A model generated the notes under the pieces. The model was given only the letters and a program-made list of their open reading frames with translations, did not search any database and was not told where the DNA came from. Positions 36,782-46,418 of a DNA stretch of 64,000 bases are shown here, in pieces. The translations under genes were made by a program, and so were the position numbers. Position 1 is the first letter of the stretch, and each line of letters opens with the position of its first letter. This stretch comes from JARKPK01 sp964631235. GTDB lineage: Bacteria > Planctomycetota > Planctomycetia > Pirellulales > Thermoguttaceae. The stretch spans positions 86,073 to 150,072 of the forward strand of contig CAZVZX010000008.1 in the NCBI GenBank assembly GCA_964631235.1, written 5' to 3'.

Positions 36782-37453
36782 ATGTCGAAGAATCTGATCG
36801 TTGTCGGCTTTGTCGTTGCGTTGACTGCCGCCAGCGCGGGTTGCTGTGTTTTGGGCGGACACTGCGGCTGCCCGAGCTACGCGGGCGGCGAGTGCGGAGT
36901 CGGTTGCAACCCGGTGGCCGGCGCAGTCGATTGTTGTGCGGCAGGCCCGCGTTGCGGCAACGAGTGTTGCTGTGAACGGCGGTTGGGACCGCTCGACTTC
37001 GTCTTGGGGCTTTTCAACTTGGGCTGCTACCCTTGTAACGGCTGTGGCGAAACATACTGGCCGGGAATTCAAGGCACCCGCATCGGCTGCGAAGGCTGTG
37101 ACCACGACGGCAACTACATTGGTTCCGGCTGCCGTTGCGGATCGGCTGCGCCCAGCGGTGGACCGGCCCCGGCCGTCGTTGAAGGCGAAGTGATTCACGA
37201 GGGCCGCCGCCCCTCGTCACCGGTGAAGCCCGCCCCCGCGCCGAAGGTCAGCGTAACCCCGACGCCCCCGGCCGGCCAATACGTGGGCAAACCACGAATC
37301 CTTTACGAAACCGATGAGGTAGTCGCACCGAAACGGATTGAATCATCGGCAACGCCGCTAATGCCCGTGGCGCCGCCCGAAACAACGGCCGGCTCGCCGC
37401 GAGTCGATCGAGATGGTTGGCGGGCAGCCGCCACGCGGACCAGCTACCGCTAA
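36782..37453 (+). CDS. Cys-rich lipoprotein-like protein
   Basis: A 223-residue protein. The start MSKNLIVVGFVVALTAASAGCC gives a signal peptide with a lipobox-like Cys, so it may be lipid-anchored. Residues 20-120 hold more than 20 Cys and many Gly (HCGCPSYAGGECGVGCNP; CGNECCCERR; CYPCNGCGETYWPGIQG), which suggests a disulfide-knotted or metal-binding domain of a kind frequent in planctomycetes. The C-terminal half is Pro/Ala-rich and probably disordered. A hairpin after the stop separates it from the convergent EF-hand gene. Function unknown. Confidence 0.75.
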   Translation: MSKNLIVVGFVVALTAASAGCCVLGGHCGCPSYAGGECGVGCNPVAGAVDCCAAGPRCGNECCCERRLGPLDFVLGLFNLGCYPCNGCGETYWPGIQGTRIGCEGCDHDGNYIGSGCRCGSAAPSGGPAPAVVEGEVIHEGRRPSSPVKPAPAPKVSVTPTPPAGQYVGKPRILYETDEVVAPKRIESSATPLMPVAPPETTAGSPRVDRDGWRAAATRTSYR

Positions 37454-37480
37454 CACGCCGGAATAGGATCAGAAAGAGCA

Positions 37481-37514
37481 AAGCGGTCCTCGGGCATTTG
37501 TCCGAGGACCGCTT
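37481..37514. terminator. hairpin between convergent genes
   Basis: AAGCGGTCCTCGG and CCGAGGACCGCTT form a perfect 13-pair stem around an eight-base loop. On the minus strand TTTGCTCTTTCTG follows, so it should end the EF-hand gene; on the plus strand the T-run is poor, but it sits 27 bases after the Cys-rich gene and may serve both. Confidence 0.75.
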
Positions 37515-37615
37515 ATTGCGCTTATTGGCGAGTCGATTGCCGGCTGGGGAGAACTTCCGGCAAAGAGAAACCTGCGAAAGCCGATCGCACCGCGAAACAG
37601 GCCGCACGCGCGGAA

Positions 37616-38233
37616 TTAGTAATTCAGGTCGAAACGGTAGCCCACTTCCATTCCCTCAGCGTCCAACGCGACTTCCATGCCCAGTGTGGTCTTGGTGTTG
37701 TATCGTTCAGGGATGTTTTCGCCGTCTTTGGTGATTTGCACCAAGTAGATTCCCGGCGGCACTCCGGGAGGATCTTGCGGGCCAGTCGTCGGAGCGCTGA
37801 TGCTGCACGAACCGCTCTCGTCGGAGACGCCGGTGCAAATCGGCAGGTTTTGGCCGAGGAACTTCTCGGGAACAAGCGTCACCTTGGCACCGGCCAACGG
37901 ACGGCCTTTACGCGTAACCGTGCATGCGACACTCGTGCGGCCGACCCGAGAATCCTTCCATTTCTGAATCCGGGCGGCAATCTGAGCGGCGTCCACCGAT
38001 TTGCCGCCGGGATTGATCCGCGACAGCGCGGCCTTGAGTCCCGGCGCCGCGTCGAGTTCAGAACCCTCGATCTTCCCGTCTTTGTTCGTGTCGTACTGTT
38101 CCATGGCTGCGGCAGACGCCGAACTGGGGTTGATTTCGGGAGCCACGACGCGAGCCGGCCCGCGCCCCCAACAACCCGCCGAAACAACTGCCGCCAAAGC
38201 CACGACCGCGCTCAATGCGATGAAGCGACCCAT
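37616..38233 (-). CDS. lipoprotein with EF-hand motif
   Basis: A 205-residue protein. MGRFIALSAVVALAAVVSAGCWG is a lipoprotein signal with Cys at 21. One EF-hand loop follows (DTNKDGKIEGSEL, residues near 48-60) with Asp, Asn, Asp and Glu at the calcium positions. The C-terminal half (TSVACTVTRKGRPLAGAKVTLVPEKF; GIYLVQITKDGENIPERY) looks like a beta-sandwich of the Ig/carboxypeptidase-regulatory sort. Such small transthyretin-like lipoproteins are common in planctomycetes. Calcium-dependent surface role is an inference. Confidence 0.8.
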   Translation of the reverse strand: MGRFIALSAVVALAAVVSAGCWGRGPARVVAPEINPSSASAAAMEQYDTNKDGKIEGSELDAAPGLKAALSRINPGGKSVDAAQIAARIQKWKDSRVGRTSVACTVTRKGRPLAGAKVTLVPEKFLGQNLPICTGVSDESGSCSISAPTTGPQDPPGVPPGIYLVQITKDGENIPERYNTKTTLGMEVALDAEGMEVGYRFDLNY

Positions 38234-38412
38234 GTTTGGATAATCTCCCGAGACTGAATGAGCCCGACGCGGGCAATGCCCGCACCCAAAGTTCGTCGCA
38301 CCCGAAAATAACATCGCGACGGGGGCCCGCACGACAATCGAACCCGGCCCTCGCCGAGAGGCAACAACGACCGCCGCTGACTCAATCGCGGCACACGCCC
38401 GACCTAGATAAA

Positions 38413-38503
38413 ACCGCAATAGACGGAAAGCGGCTCAAACAAGGATTGCACGCAAAAATGCCGCATCGTTGCGACCGCGGCCGCTTTCGCAATTGTATGG
38501 AAC
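38413..38503 (+). repeat. R1 dispersed palindromic repeat, copy 6 (near consensus)
   Basis: ACCGCAATAGACGGAAAGCG, then GCTCAAACAAGGATTGCACG, GTTGCGACCGCGGCCGCTTT and CGCAATTGTATGGAAC. Only 234 bases separate it from a second copy in the same orientation. Confidence 0.8.
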
Positions 38504-38736
38504 GACTTAATGCCAAGTTAGCAAAACGGGCACGCAACGTCAAAGGGGGGACGCGAAGCGATTTGCGACGGGCACATGCCATTTGAATAGGCTGTTCGAA
38601 CGGATGTCGGCCGTCGTTTCATCCTCGCCGATAAGGCGGATCACCCCGGCTCCGCTCTTGCCAACGGAAGCCCCTTTGGGTTACGCTCATGTCAACCGTT
38701 GGCTGAGCGGTAGCACCTGCATGGGTTTCAAGCAAG

Positions 38737-38828
38737 ACCGCAGTAGACGGAAATGCGGTTCAAACAAGGATTGCACGCAAGAATGCCGCGTCGTTGCGAC
38801 CACGGTGGCTTTCGCGATTGTGTGGAAC
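38737..38828 (+). repeat. R1 dispersed palindromic repeat, copy 7
   Basis: ACCGCAGTAGACGGAAATGC, GGTTCAAACAAGGATTGCAC, GTTGCGACCACGGTGGCTTT and CGCGATTGTGTGGAAC, nearly identical to copy 6. Both lie in the 775-base gap upstream of the PP2C gene, where no gene was seen. Confidence 0.8.
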
Positions 38829-39008
38829 CATTTATTCGTCTTAGGAAAGCTCATGGATCCGGTTTTTCCGTGATCGAACCGGTCCCTGCGCGCCGGCCTC
38901 GCTGCTGTGCTGATGTGTGGGGCCGATGTTCGGCGGGCATGCGGCGCGTAGCCGTCGCAACGACCAGGCTGCCCCAGCGCGTCTCGCAACCGAGTGAATC
39001 GATTAGCC

Positions 39009-40304
39009 ATGCATCAAAACGCTGATCTCTGGGCCCATTGCCTGCAATACGCAACCGCCAGCGATGTCGGATTGCGACGCGCCAATAACCAAGATGCGTT
39101 CAACGTGGCACTGGCGTCGGACCAATCCGCCTGGCAGGCTCGGGGGCATCTGTTCTTGGTGGCCGACGGCATGGGCGCGCACGCAGCCGGCGAGCTGGCC
39201 AGCAAGATTGCCGCCGATGTCATTCCGTTGACCTATCACAAGCTTTCTGCGCTATCGCCGCCCGAGGCGCTCGTCAATGCCATTTGGGACGCGAACAAAC
39301 AGATTCACGCGCGCGGGCAAGCGAGCGAAGATTTCAAAGGGATGGGCACGACGTGCAGTGTGCTTGCTCTCTTGCCACTGGGAGCGCTTGTGGCCCATGT
39401 GGGCGACAGCCGAGTTTATCGAATTCGCCAAGGGCGGCTCGAACAAATCACGTTCGACCATAGCTTGGTTTGGGAAATGAACTATAACCAAGCCAAGCTG
39501 CCCGCCGGCGCGGCTGAATTGGTGGGCAAAAACATCATCACTCGGTCGCTTGGGCCGAATCCTGTCGTGCGCGTTGATCTGGAAGGCCCGCACCCGCTGC
39601 TTCCCGGCGACACGTTTGTGTTATGTAGCGACGGGCTGTCTGGGCCGGTAAAGGACGAAGAGATCGGCCTGACTGCTTCTTGCTTACCTCCGGAGGAGGC
39701 CGTTGCCGCATTGGTCAACTTGGCCAACTTGCGCGGCGGCCCCGACAACATCACGGTGATTGTCGTCAAGGTGCTCGGTCCGCAGGTGTGCTCTGAGGCA
39801 GGAAACGCAGCGCCCGCGGCACCCGCTCCGGTTCGGCACGGTCGCGTCGCGCCCTGGGTATGGATTTGGCTTGGGGTTGCGATAGCGACGGCCGCGATGT
39901 TGGGCATGATGGCGCAGTGGCTGCCTGCGGTCGTTGCGTTGGGCGCTGCTGCTGCGGCAGCGATCGTCGCACTTGCCCAATACAACGCGGTGTCCGGCAG
40001 AGGCATTCCGTACGATGGGCGGCCCCTGGGACGCGGGCCGTACGTTGCCGTCGATTGCAGTGCGACCGCCGAATTGGTCGATCGATTGGCGAAGATGATC
40101 GAAGAACTGAGGCAAACCGCTGTTTCCGAGCGATGGGAAATGGATTTCGCGCGTCTCGACAGCAGGCTTGACGCCGCCCGACGATTTATCACTCAGGGAA
40201 ATACCCAGCAGGCTGCCGCCGAGTATCTCAGAGGCATATGCTTCCTCATGGACGAGCTGAAGCGTCAGCGGCGCGATGGCGATAGCAGCATTTTTGGGCC
40301 GTAA
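39009..40304 (+). CDS. PP2C-family Ser/Thr phosphatase with membrane hairpin
   Basis: A 431-residue protein. Residues 10-260 are a PP2C domain: ASDVGLRRANNQDAF, VADGMGAHAAGELAS with the metal Asp, VAHVGDSRVYRIR, LCSDGLSG and GGPDNITVIVVKV. Two hydrophobic stretches near 280-325 (VWIWLGVAIATAAMLGMMAQ; AVVALGAAAAAAIVALA) should hold it in the membrane. A soluble C-terminal helical domain follows (ATAELVDRLAKMIEELRQ). It probably reverses Ser/Thr kinase signalling, which is rich in planctomycetes; no kinase gene is adjacent. The ATG at 39009 is used; a GTG five codons earlier is possible. Confidence 0.9.
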   Translation: MHQNADLWAHCLQYATASDVGLRRANNQDAFNVALASDQSAWQARGHLFLVADGMGAHAAGELASKIAADVIPLTYHKLSALSPPEALVNAIWDANKQIHARGQASEDFKGMGTTCSVLALLPLGALVAHVGDSRVYRIRQGRLEQITFDHSLVWEMNYNQAKLPAGAAELVGKNIITRSLGPNPVVRVDLEGPHPLLPGDTFVLCSDGLSGPVKDEEIGLTASCLPPEEAVAALVNLANLRGGPDNITVIVVKVLGPQVCSEAGNAAPAAPAPVRHGRVAPWVWIWLGVAIATAAMLGMMAQWLPAVVALGAAAAAAIVALAQYNAVSGRGIPYDGRPLGRGPYVAVDCSATAELVDRLAKMIEELRQTAVSERWEMDFARLDSRLDAARRFITQGNTQQAAAEYLRGICFLMDELKRQRRDGDSSIFGP

Positions 40305-40493
40305 ACTGCCGCGTTGCCGCCAACGGCTCGGTTTGCCGCGATTGAGGCGGCTTGGGCCCTGAAAGTAATAGACAACAGCGAACGGCGCGAGTTGCGTACA
40401 AGAGATCTGCCGCTGTGGAGTCGATGTGCATTCGACTGCCATCGAACGATCCAGTCTTCCTCGCAGGGAAGTGAGACAGCGAATCGCATTCCT

Positions 40494-41291
40494 TTATTCG
40501 CAGCCCAACTCGCTGCGGAGCCGCTGCAATTCGGCTTCGAGCCGAACCTGCCGTTCGCTCAGCGCCGCCGCTTCCGCCCGTAACCGCTCGACATCGGCCC
40601 GCAAGGCGTCGATCGTGGCGGTTACCTCGCGGCCCGCGGCCGCCTCTGAGCCGGAACCACCGCCGACGTCTGCGTCTGAGCCTGCGCCGCGCTCCGTGTG
40701 TTCAGTTTCGAATGTGGTCCGCGATTCCGCAGCGACGCTGCCGGCCGAGTATTGAACCCGCAACTGCTCCATTTCTCGCGGCTTATAGAGATTATGGGTA
40801 ACTACATGACCGCGCCCCTCGGGAGTGAGCGCAACGACAAGCCCCTTGCGCTTCAGCGAGTCGAGTACCGGCCGCAGCGCCGCTAGGTCGGCGATCGGCT
40901 CCATCCGGGCTGCTCGGCCGCGAAGCTCACCTTCGGTTTGCGCACCGCGAAGGAGCAATTCGGTCATCACGGCCAACTCGACCTTATCAACCCCCATCCA
41001 CTGGTAGAGCAAGTGGCGGAACTTGGGCACTCGGCCGACGCCTTCGATCATTGCCACGGCGTGCATCTCGCGGAGTTCTTCCAACGCTTCTTCCACCGCA
41101 TCCGCTTCGTATGATGAGACCGGAAAACGATTGTTCTTTTGATTGCACGCCGAAACAATCGCATTCAGCGACATCGGATAATTCTCCGGCGTCGTCTTCG
41201 CCTTTTCGGCCAACACCCCGACCACACGGCGTTGGATGGCGCTAAGCGGCTGCCATTGCGGGCCACTCCCACCGACACCTTCTTCAGTCAT
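40494..41291 (-). CDS. YceH/DUF480 family protein
   Basis: A 265-residue protein. The conserved core reads LSAIQRRVVGVLAEKAKTTP, NYPMSLNAIVSACNQKNNRFPV and VYEADAVEEALEEL-like helices, then HLLYQWMGVDKVELAVMTELLLRG, the signature of the UPF0502/DUF480 winged-helix family. A long C-terminal coiled coil (TIDALRADVERLRAEAAALSERQVRLEAELQRL) is added to the usual length of about 215. The ATG at 41291 gives the normal N terminus. Function unsettled; a two-winged-helix DNA-binding role is usually suggested. Confidence 0.88.
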   Translation of the reverse strand: MTEEGVGGSGPQWQPLSAIQRRVVGVLAEKAKTTPENYPMSLNAIVSACNQKNNRFPVSSYEADAVEEALEELREMHAVAMIEGVGRVPKFRHLLYQWMGVDKVELAVMTELLLRGAQTEGELRGRAARMEPIADLAALRPVLDSLKRKGLVVALTPEGRGHVVTHNLYKPREMEQLRVQYSAGSVAAESRTTFETEHTERGAGSDADVGGGSGSEAAAGREVTATIDALRADVERLRAEAAALSERQVRLEAELQRLRSELGCE

Positions 41292-41688
41292 CTTCTCGGC
41301 CTCCAACAGAAGATTGAATTCGTCGCCTACTGCACAACGCAGTCGGCCCAACATACAGTGCCTTCAAGTTGCACGTCACAATCGTCTATGCCGCGCAGCA
41401 TTCGCGTTGCAAAGCCCAGAGCTTACCACAGGTCGAAAGGGCCGCCAACCAAACGGCGCCGCTCCCGACGGTAACCTGACGCTGTCGGTTGCCGGACTTC
41501 TTTGTTGGGAGCACCGGAATTCGCGGTTGGTGTTTGGAAAAGAGGCATTCGGTCCAGACGACCTCGCCAGCACGGCAGCATCCGCGCATCACTGCTGCGG
41601 AGTATGTTCAGATTGCTCAAAGGGGGCAATCCCGCGGCGCGAAATGCCGTGTGGCGAACAAGCAAGGCAAGCAACGGAAGCCTGCAAT

Positions 41689-43266
41689 TCACCGCGTCGG
41701 TGCTGCGTCGTAGGTGCGTCCGGAGATATTGTTGCGAAAGTTTTGATGAGCGATTTCCGCCAGTTGCTGCCCGCACGGGGTGGGATACTGGCCGGTGATG
41801 CACGCCCGACAAAGTCCCCTGGCGGGGATGCCGATTGCGCGTTCGATTGCATCGACCGGCAGGTAGCGGAGCGAATCGGCGCCCAATTGGTCGGCCATGC
41901 GTGCCTCGACTTCCTCGGTAAGCGGTCCGCCGCGGAGGAACTGCGGCGCGAACAGTTCGCCGACGGTGGACATGTCGATCCCGTAAAAACAGGGAGAGAT
42001 GATCGGCGGGCAGGCAACCCGAACGTGAATTTCGCGGGCACGGCCGAGCCGCCGAATGCGATCGAGCAGCACCTTCATCGTCGTCGATCGGACGATCGAA
42101 TCTTCCACCAACAGGATTCGCTTTCCTTCGAGCACTTCGCGGAGCGGCGTGTATTTTGTTTCCGCCTTGCGGCGTCGGCTGCCGGTGCCCTCGATGAACG
42201 TTCTGCCCGTGTAGCGATTGCGGATCAGCCCTTCCAAGCACGGCACTCCCAGCGAATAGGCCATCGCGTCCGCCGCGGCCTTGCTGGTGTCGGGCACGGG
42301 GACGACGATCAGGTCGTCGTCTTTGGGGACGGTTTCCAGGCGCGCCAGCTCCTCGCCCAGCGCCTTGCGCGCCAGGTACACGCTTCGGCCGTCGAGCGAA
42401 CTGGCGACATTGGCGAAATAGACCCACTCGAAAAAGCAATGGGCCGAACGCCGCGAATCCGAAAAACGCTCGACCGAAAAACGCCCATTGCTAATCACTG
42501 CCGCATGTCCGGGCGGCAGCGAATGAATGTTTTCGGCGGCGAACCCGAGATTCAACAGCGCAACGCTTTCGCTGGCGGCCGCGAACAGCGGGCCTTCGAG
42601 GGCGTAGCTGAGCGGCTTGATGCCCAACGGGTCGCGGGCGACGAGCATGTTGCCCAAGGCATCGAGAAAGACAATGCTATACGCTCCGTCGAACTTCCGC
42701 GACAACTCGCGGCACACCTCGACCAACGGCACCGGCTGCTCGACCGAAAGGGCGGAACTGATCCAATGCATGAAGACTTCCGTGTCGGTCTCGCGCGCCA
42801 AATAGTTGTCGTCGTCGCTGAGCAATTCTTCGCGCAAATCAAGATAGTTGGCCAACTGACCGTTGAAGGCGAAGCTGAACCACTTGTGCTTCTTGATGTG
42901 ATGCCGTTCGAACGGTTGTGCGTAGCTTCGGTCGTCTGCGCCGCACGTGGCGTAGCGCACGTGCCCGATCGCCGCCACGCCTGCATATTCCTTCATCAGC
43001 GTTTCGTACTGAGCGCGATGATTCATGCGGAAGACTTCGGCAACCGTCCCCACCTCTTTGTGTGTATCGATCAGTTGCCGTCGCCGCGGATTGTAGGTGG
43101 TCATGCCGGCGGCAAGCTGGCCGCGATTCTGTACGTCGAGCAGCATGCGCGGCATCAGCCGCGAGATCTCGTCGGGGCCCTGTTCCGGGCACAACGGGCT
43201 GAACCCCCGTCCGGGCAAGTGATAAATCGCGGCAATGCCGCATTCCTCGCGTAGTTCGTCGCTCAT
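41689..43266 (-). CDS. purF: amidophosphoribosyltransferase
   Basis: A 525-residue enzyme, the first step of purine synthesis (PRPP plus glutamine to phosphoribosylamine). The N-terminal glutaminase is Ntn-type with Cys in REECGIAAIYH, which needs no long propeptide. The phosphoribosyltransferase signature is RILLVEDSIVRSTTMK. ATG at 43266; a GTG one codon earlier is possible. The chain is longer than E. coli PurF, with a tail carrying CRACITGQYPTPCGQ. No other pur gene adjoins. Confidence 0.93.
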   Translation of the reverse strand: MSDELREECGIAAIYHLPGRGFSPLCPEQGPDEISRLMPRMLLDVQNRGQLAAGMTTYNPRRRQLIDTHKEVGTVAEVFRMNHRAQYETLMKEYAGVAAIGHVRYATCGADDRSYAQPFERHHIKKHKWFSFAFNGQLANYLDLREELLSDDDNYLARETDTEVFMHWISSALSVEQPVPLVEVCRELSRKFDGAYSIVFLDALGNMLVARDPLGIKPLSYALEGPLFAAASESVALLNLGFAAENIHSLPPGHAAVISNGRFSVERFSDSRRSAHCFFEWVYFANVASSLDGRSVYLARKALGEELARLETVPKDDDLIVVPVPDTSKAAADAMAYSLGVPCLEGLIRNRYTGRTFIEGTGSRRRKAETKYTPLREVLEGKRILLVEDSIVRSTTMKVLLDRIRRLGRAREIHVRVACPPIISPCFYGIDMSTVGELFAPQFLRGGPLTEEVEARMADQLGADSLRYLPVDAIERAIGIPARGLCRACITGQYPTPCGQQLAEIAHQNFRNNISGRTYDAAPTR

Positions 43267-45085
43267 CACGTTTCGTTCGCTTCGCGCGCCTCCGCCGAGC
43301 TTGCCGGCCGAAAACGGCCGCCAACCCGCAACGAATCCACTTCTGGCGAACGTACCTAAGGACTACGTAAAGTACGTAAACAGTGCGCTGGACGACCGGC
43401 TGAACGATAGAAAACGCCTGCCGACAAAACGGAATTGAACTGCATCAGTGCGCCGCAGTCGCGACTGGCCGCCTCCACCCGCAAAATCGGCAAAGCAACA
43501 CGACCGACGTGCGAGAATCCGATTTCACCGAACAACCGACCGTGCAACCATGCTTTCCTGGTGCCGAGCGAGATTCGCTCTGCTTGGCGACTGGAAAGCG
43601 TTGTGTATCGCGATCGCCTTTCGGAACACCGAAACGGCTCGCGCAGGAGTACGAAGGGTTTCGCTTGAGAGAGGTACCAGCCCACTAGCACTGATTATAG
43701 CTGATCGGGCGGCTAGGAACAACGACCGCATCGAACCTCCATCTCAACCTGCCCTGCTGTGACACAACGCGATACGCAATCGTGCTTCGCTAAGAGCCGA
43801 ATGTTTCTTGAAAGGGGCCAAGCGAAACAAGCCGGGCTGGGGAAAGGCGATTGCGGTACTGCTCGTTTGCCATCCTGCGGTTCAGCCTTTGATGCAATCG
43901 GTTGACCAGCATCGGACAAGAACTGGGCGATGACCGATCAATGTTGATGATTGCGTGCGTTGCCCGTGCGTGCGGACTCGCCATTTCACGAATCCAGCGT
44001 GCGGGGGAATGCGTGCAATTCAGGAGCGAGCTGGCATGTGCCGTTACTGAAGCGGTCCACACAATCGCGGAAGCGGGCGTCGGCACAGGCAACCGCCTCT
44101 CTTGCTCTCTTGCGTGCGGCCCCGTTTGAACCGATTTCCGTTGTTGGCGGTCTTTTTTTGGCGAGTCAGCCCCGGCGGGACCGGCTCCCAAGCCGACGGT
44201 TTCGCCCTGCAACGACTTTGAATCGTCATGGAAGCAAGTGCGGCCGCAATTAAAAAAGAACAGCCGGTCGGATTCGTTCCGCGTGATCGGCATCGCGAAG
44301 GTGTCGAGATGGAAGACTCTAAGTTGCCTTTGCGACGGGTTTTGCGTACTTTTTCTTTAGTCTCGGGACCGGCGTTGATTGTCGAAAAGACAACCGACTT
44401 TCTTCACAAATCGAACGATTCGGGGGCAGAATACAACTCACCGCCGCAAATAGGCAGAAACCGAGTGTTGAGCCGCGGTTGATTGCGGTGTTTTCGGTTG
44501 TGGTCCGTCGCCGAGCGCTCGCCGGCGGTTGCCGGCTGCTTCACCGCCCGAATGTGTGTTGTAGCTGCGCTACAGCAAAGATGGCTGGGCCATTGTCGCA
44601 TAAAACCCAATAAGCTATAGTATTTGGTTTGTTTGCGCGGGTTGGTGGCGTGCCGGGCGCAGCCGTTTCGGGGGCGCCGGTGCTGTCGCTCGAAACGACT
44701 ACACTGGCCGAATCGCTGGGCCGCAGGCACGGACGACGCGCACGCGCGGCCTTCGCGCAACTCCCAAGGCGAACGCTTCGCGACGCCCGTTTTTTCGGCG
44801 TGCGCCGCGGCGCGAGGGACTACACGATTTCGGGCGATGGGCTCGATGTGTGCGACGGCAAGGCCGGGCGGTTCGGCCGCCCGATGGGGTTCGGCGAGCG
44901 GCAAGGGCTATACCGAACAAAGCAGGCGACACCGCTGGCCCGGGTTGTTTCCGGCAAGGCGAAGCATCGGGGGCAGAGCAGGGGGGCGGAACGGCGCTCG
45001 GGCCGATTTGGTGCGGTGTCGCCTTCTGCGATTGAAGATGACGGCCGAGGCGTTTCGGCCCTAAGGCGATTTCGGAGACTATCGA
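43267..45085. other. 1.8 kb gap without a recognised gene
   Basis: Several open frames of 60-160 codons exist on both strands, but they overlap, lack ribosome sites and are rich in Arg/Ala with no domain. An R1 copy lies at 44055-44151. No tRNA, RNase P RNA, tmRNA or SRP RNA signature was found. A small RNA or small gene is not excluded. Confidence 0.6.
44055..44151 (-). repeat. R1 dispersed palindromic repeat, copy 8
   Basis: GTCCACACAATCGCGGAAGC, CTTGCGTGCGGCCCCGTTTG, AACCGATTTCCGTTGTTGGC and GGT. Reverse orientation, slightly longer in the middle than the others. Confidence 0.7.
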
Positions 45086-46411
45086 ATGGTTCAGCAGACG
45101 GCAGGATTTGACGTTCGGCAGGTCGTGTTGCTTAGCGGCACTTTCGGACCGCACGAAGTGCATCAAATCGTCGAGACCATTTCGCGCGACTACGTTCAGT
45201 ATCAGTTGTTCCGCGACGCGGTCAACGAATTGCAAAGCCGCGAAGAACAAAGCCCGGCCAGCAATGTGCGTTTGGGCGTCTGCCTCTATCTGCTCGGCCG
45301 GTACTACCGCGCCATCGAAGTGCTCAAGAAGGGCGACGGCGGTGCGATGGCCCAGTTCTATCTGGGTAAATCGTATTTTGCGCGAGGGCAGTATCAAGAG
45401 GCGCTCGAAGTCTATAAGGCGGCGGAAGTCGCCGGCTACGATGCCAACGCTTGCGCGCTGGCCCGGGTCGAGGTGCTTCGCAATATGGGCGATTGCCGCG
45501 CGGCCTTGCAGGCTCTCGACCGGCTTTCCGGCGCAGTGGAACAAACGGCCGAATATCTGGCGCAACGGGCGGCCACGGTGGCGCAGTTGGGCGGGAATCC
45601 GGCCGAAGTCGTTGCATTGTACGAGCGGGCGGTAGAAGCCGACGGCAATCATCCAGGGGCTTTGTTCGGCCTGGCTCTGGAGAACGACCGTTACGGCAAC
45701 GATGACGTTGCGATGGAGCTGTACAAACGGGCGGCGAATCGTTTTCCGGCCCATGTCGGTTCGCTTCTCAATCTCGGGTTGATGTACGAAGACGCTTTGC
45801 AGTACGACAAGGCCGCCCAATGCTATCGACGCATTCTCGACGTTTATCCGGATCATCCGCGGGCGGCTTTGTACTTCAAAGACACGGAGGCTTCGCACGA
45901 GCAGTTTGTTGATGAAGACGCGGAGAAGAAACGCGATCGAATGAGCCAAGTGCTGAGCATCCCGGTGGCCGATTTCGAGCTTTCGGTGCGCAGCCGGAAC
46001 TGCTTGCAGAAAATGGGCATCCAGACGCTCGGCGACCTGTGCCGCTGCACCGAGGCCGACCTGTTGGCCAGCAAAAACTTCGGCGAAACGAGCCTGCAAG
46101 AAATCAAAGAGATGCTCGCCAGCAAGGGGCTGCGCCTCGGGCAAACCTTGCCCGACCGGGTCGTGGTCGAGACATTCGAACCGACGGCACTGTCGGCCGA
46201 TGAGCAAGCGTTGTTGAGCAAGCCGGTTTCCGATTTGAATCTCTCGGTGCGTGCCCGTCGCTGTTTGGCGCGTTTGGGATTGAATACGCTGGGCGAGCTG
46301 ATTCGCAAGACCCAAGACGAACTGCTCGAATGCAAGAATTTCGGCGTGACCAGCCTGAACGAAGTCCGCGACAAGCTGAAACAGCTCGGGCTGAAGCTTC
46401 GCGGCGAGTGA
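45086..46411 (+). CDS. TPR protein with two RNA-polymerase alpha-CTD-like domains
   Basis: A 441-residue soluble protein. Residues 60-280 are TPR-like helices (AMAQFYLGKSYFARGQYQEALEVY; SLLNLGLMYEDALQYDKAAQCYRRIL). Residues 288-350 match the C-terminal domain of the RNA polymerase alpha subunit very closely: VADFELSVRSRNCLQKMGIQTLGDL, ASKNFGETSLQEIKEMLASKGLRLG. The Arg and Asn of VRSRNC correspond to the DNA-contacting Arg265 and Asn268 of E. coli alpha. A second copy spans 370-440 (DLNLSVRARRCLARLGLNTLGEL); there the Asn has become Arg. No alpha N-terminal domain is present, so it is not RpoA. It may bind UP-element-like DNA or transcription factors. GGAG precedes the ATG. Confidence 0.85.
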   Translation: MVQQTAGFDVRQVVLLSGTFGPHEVHQIVETISRDYVQYQLFRDAVNELQSREEQSPASNVRLGVCLYLLGRYYRAIEVLKKGDGGAMAQFYLGKSYFARGQYQEALEVYKAAEVAGYDANACALARVEVLRNMGDCRAALQALDRLSGAVEQTAEYLAQRAATVAQLGGNPAEVVALYERAVEADGNHPGALFGLALENDRYGNDDVAMELYKRAANRFPAHVGSLLNLGLMYEDALQYDKAAQCYRRILDVYPDHPRAALYFKDTEASHEQFVDEDAEKKRDRMSQVLSIPVADFELSVRSRNCLQKMGIQTLGDLCRCTEADLLASKNFGETSLQEIKEMLASKGLRLGQTLPDRVVVETFEPTALSADEQALLSKPVSDLNLSVRARRCLARLGLNTLGELIRKTQDELLECKNFGVTSLNEVRDKLKQLGLKLRGE

Positions 46412-46418
46412 TGGCTCG

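Noticed and set aside
39009..40304. Polyketide or nonribosomal peptide gene cluster around the ketosynthase
   Set aside because: No acyl carrier protein, adenylation or tailoring enzymes lie near 16-18 kb; neighbouring genes are housekeeping.
44228..44482. 84-codon frame in the 1.8 kb gap
   Set aside because: No ribosome site, domain or hydrophobic segment; kept only as part of the unexplained gap.
44629..45111. 160-codon frame just before the TPR/alpha-CTD gene
   Set aside because: Arg/Ala-rich translation, overlaps another frame of similar length and the start of a clear gene; no ribosome site.
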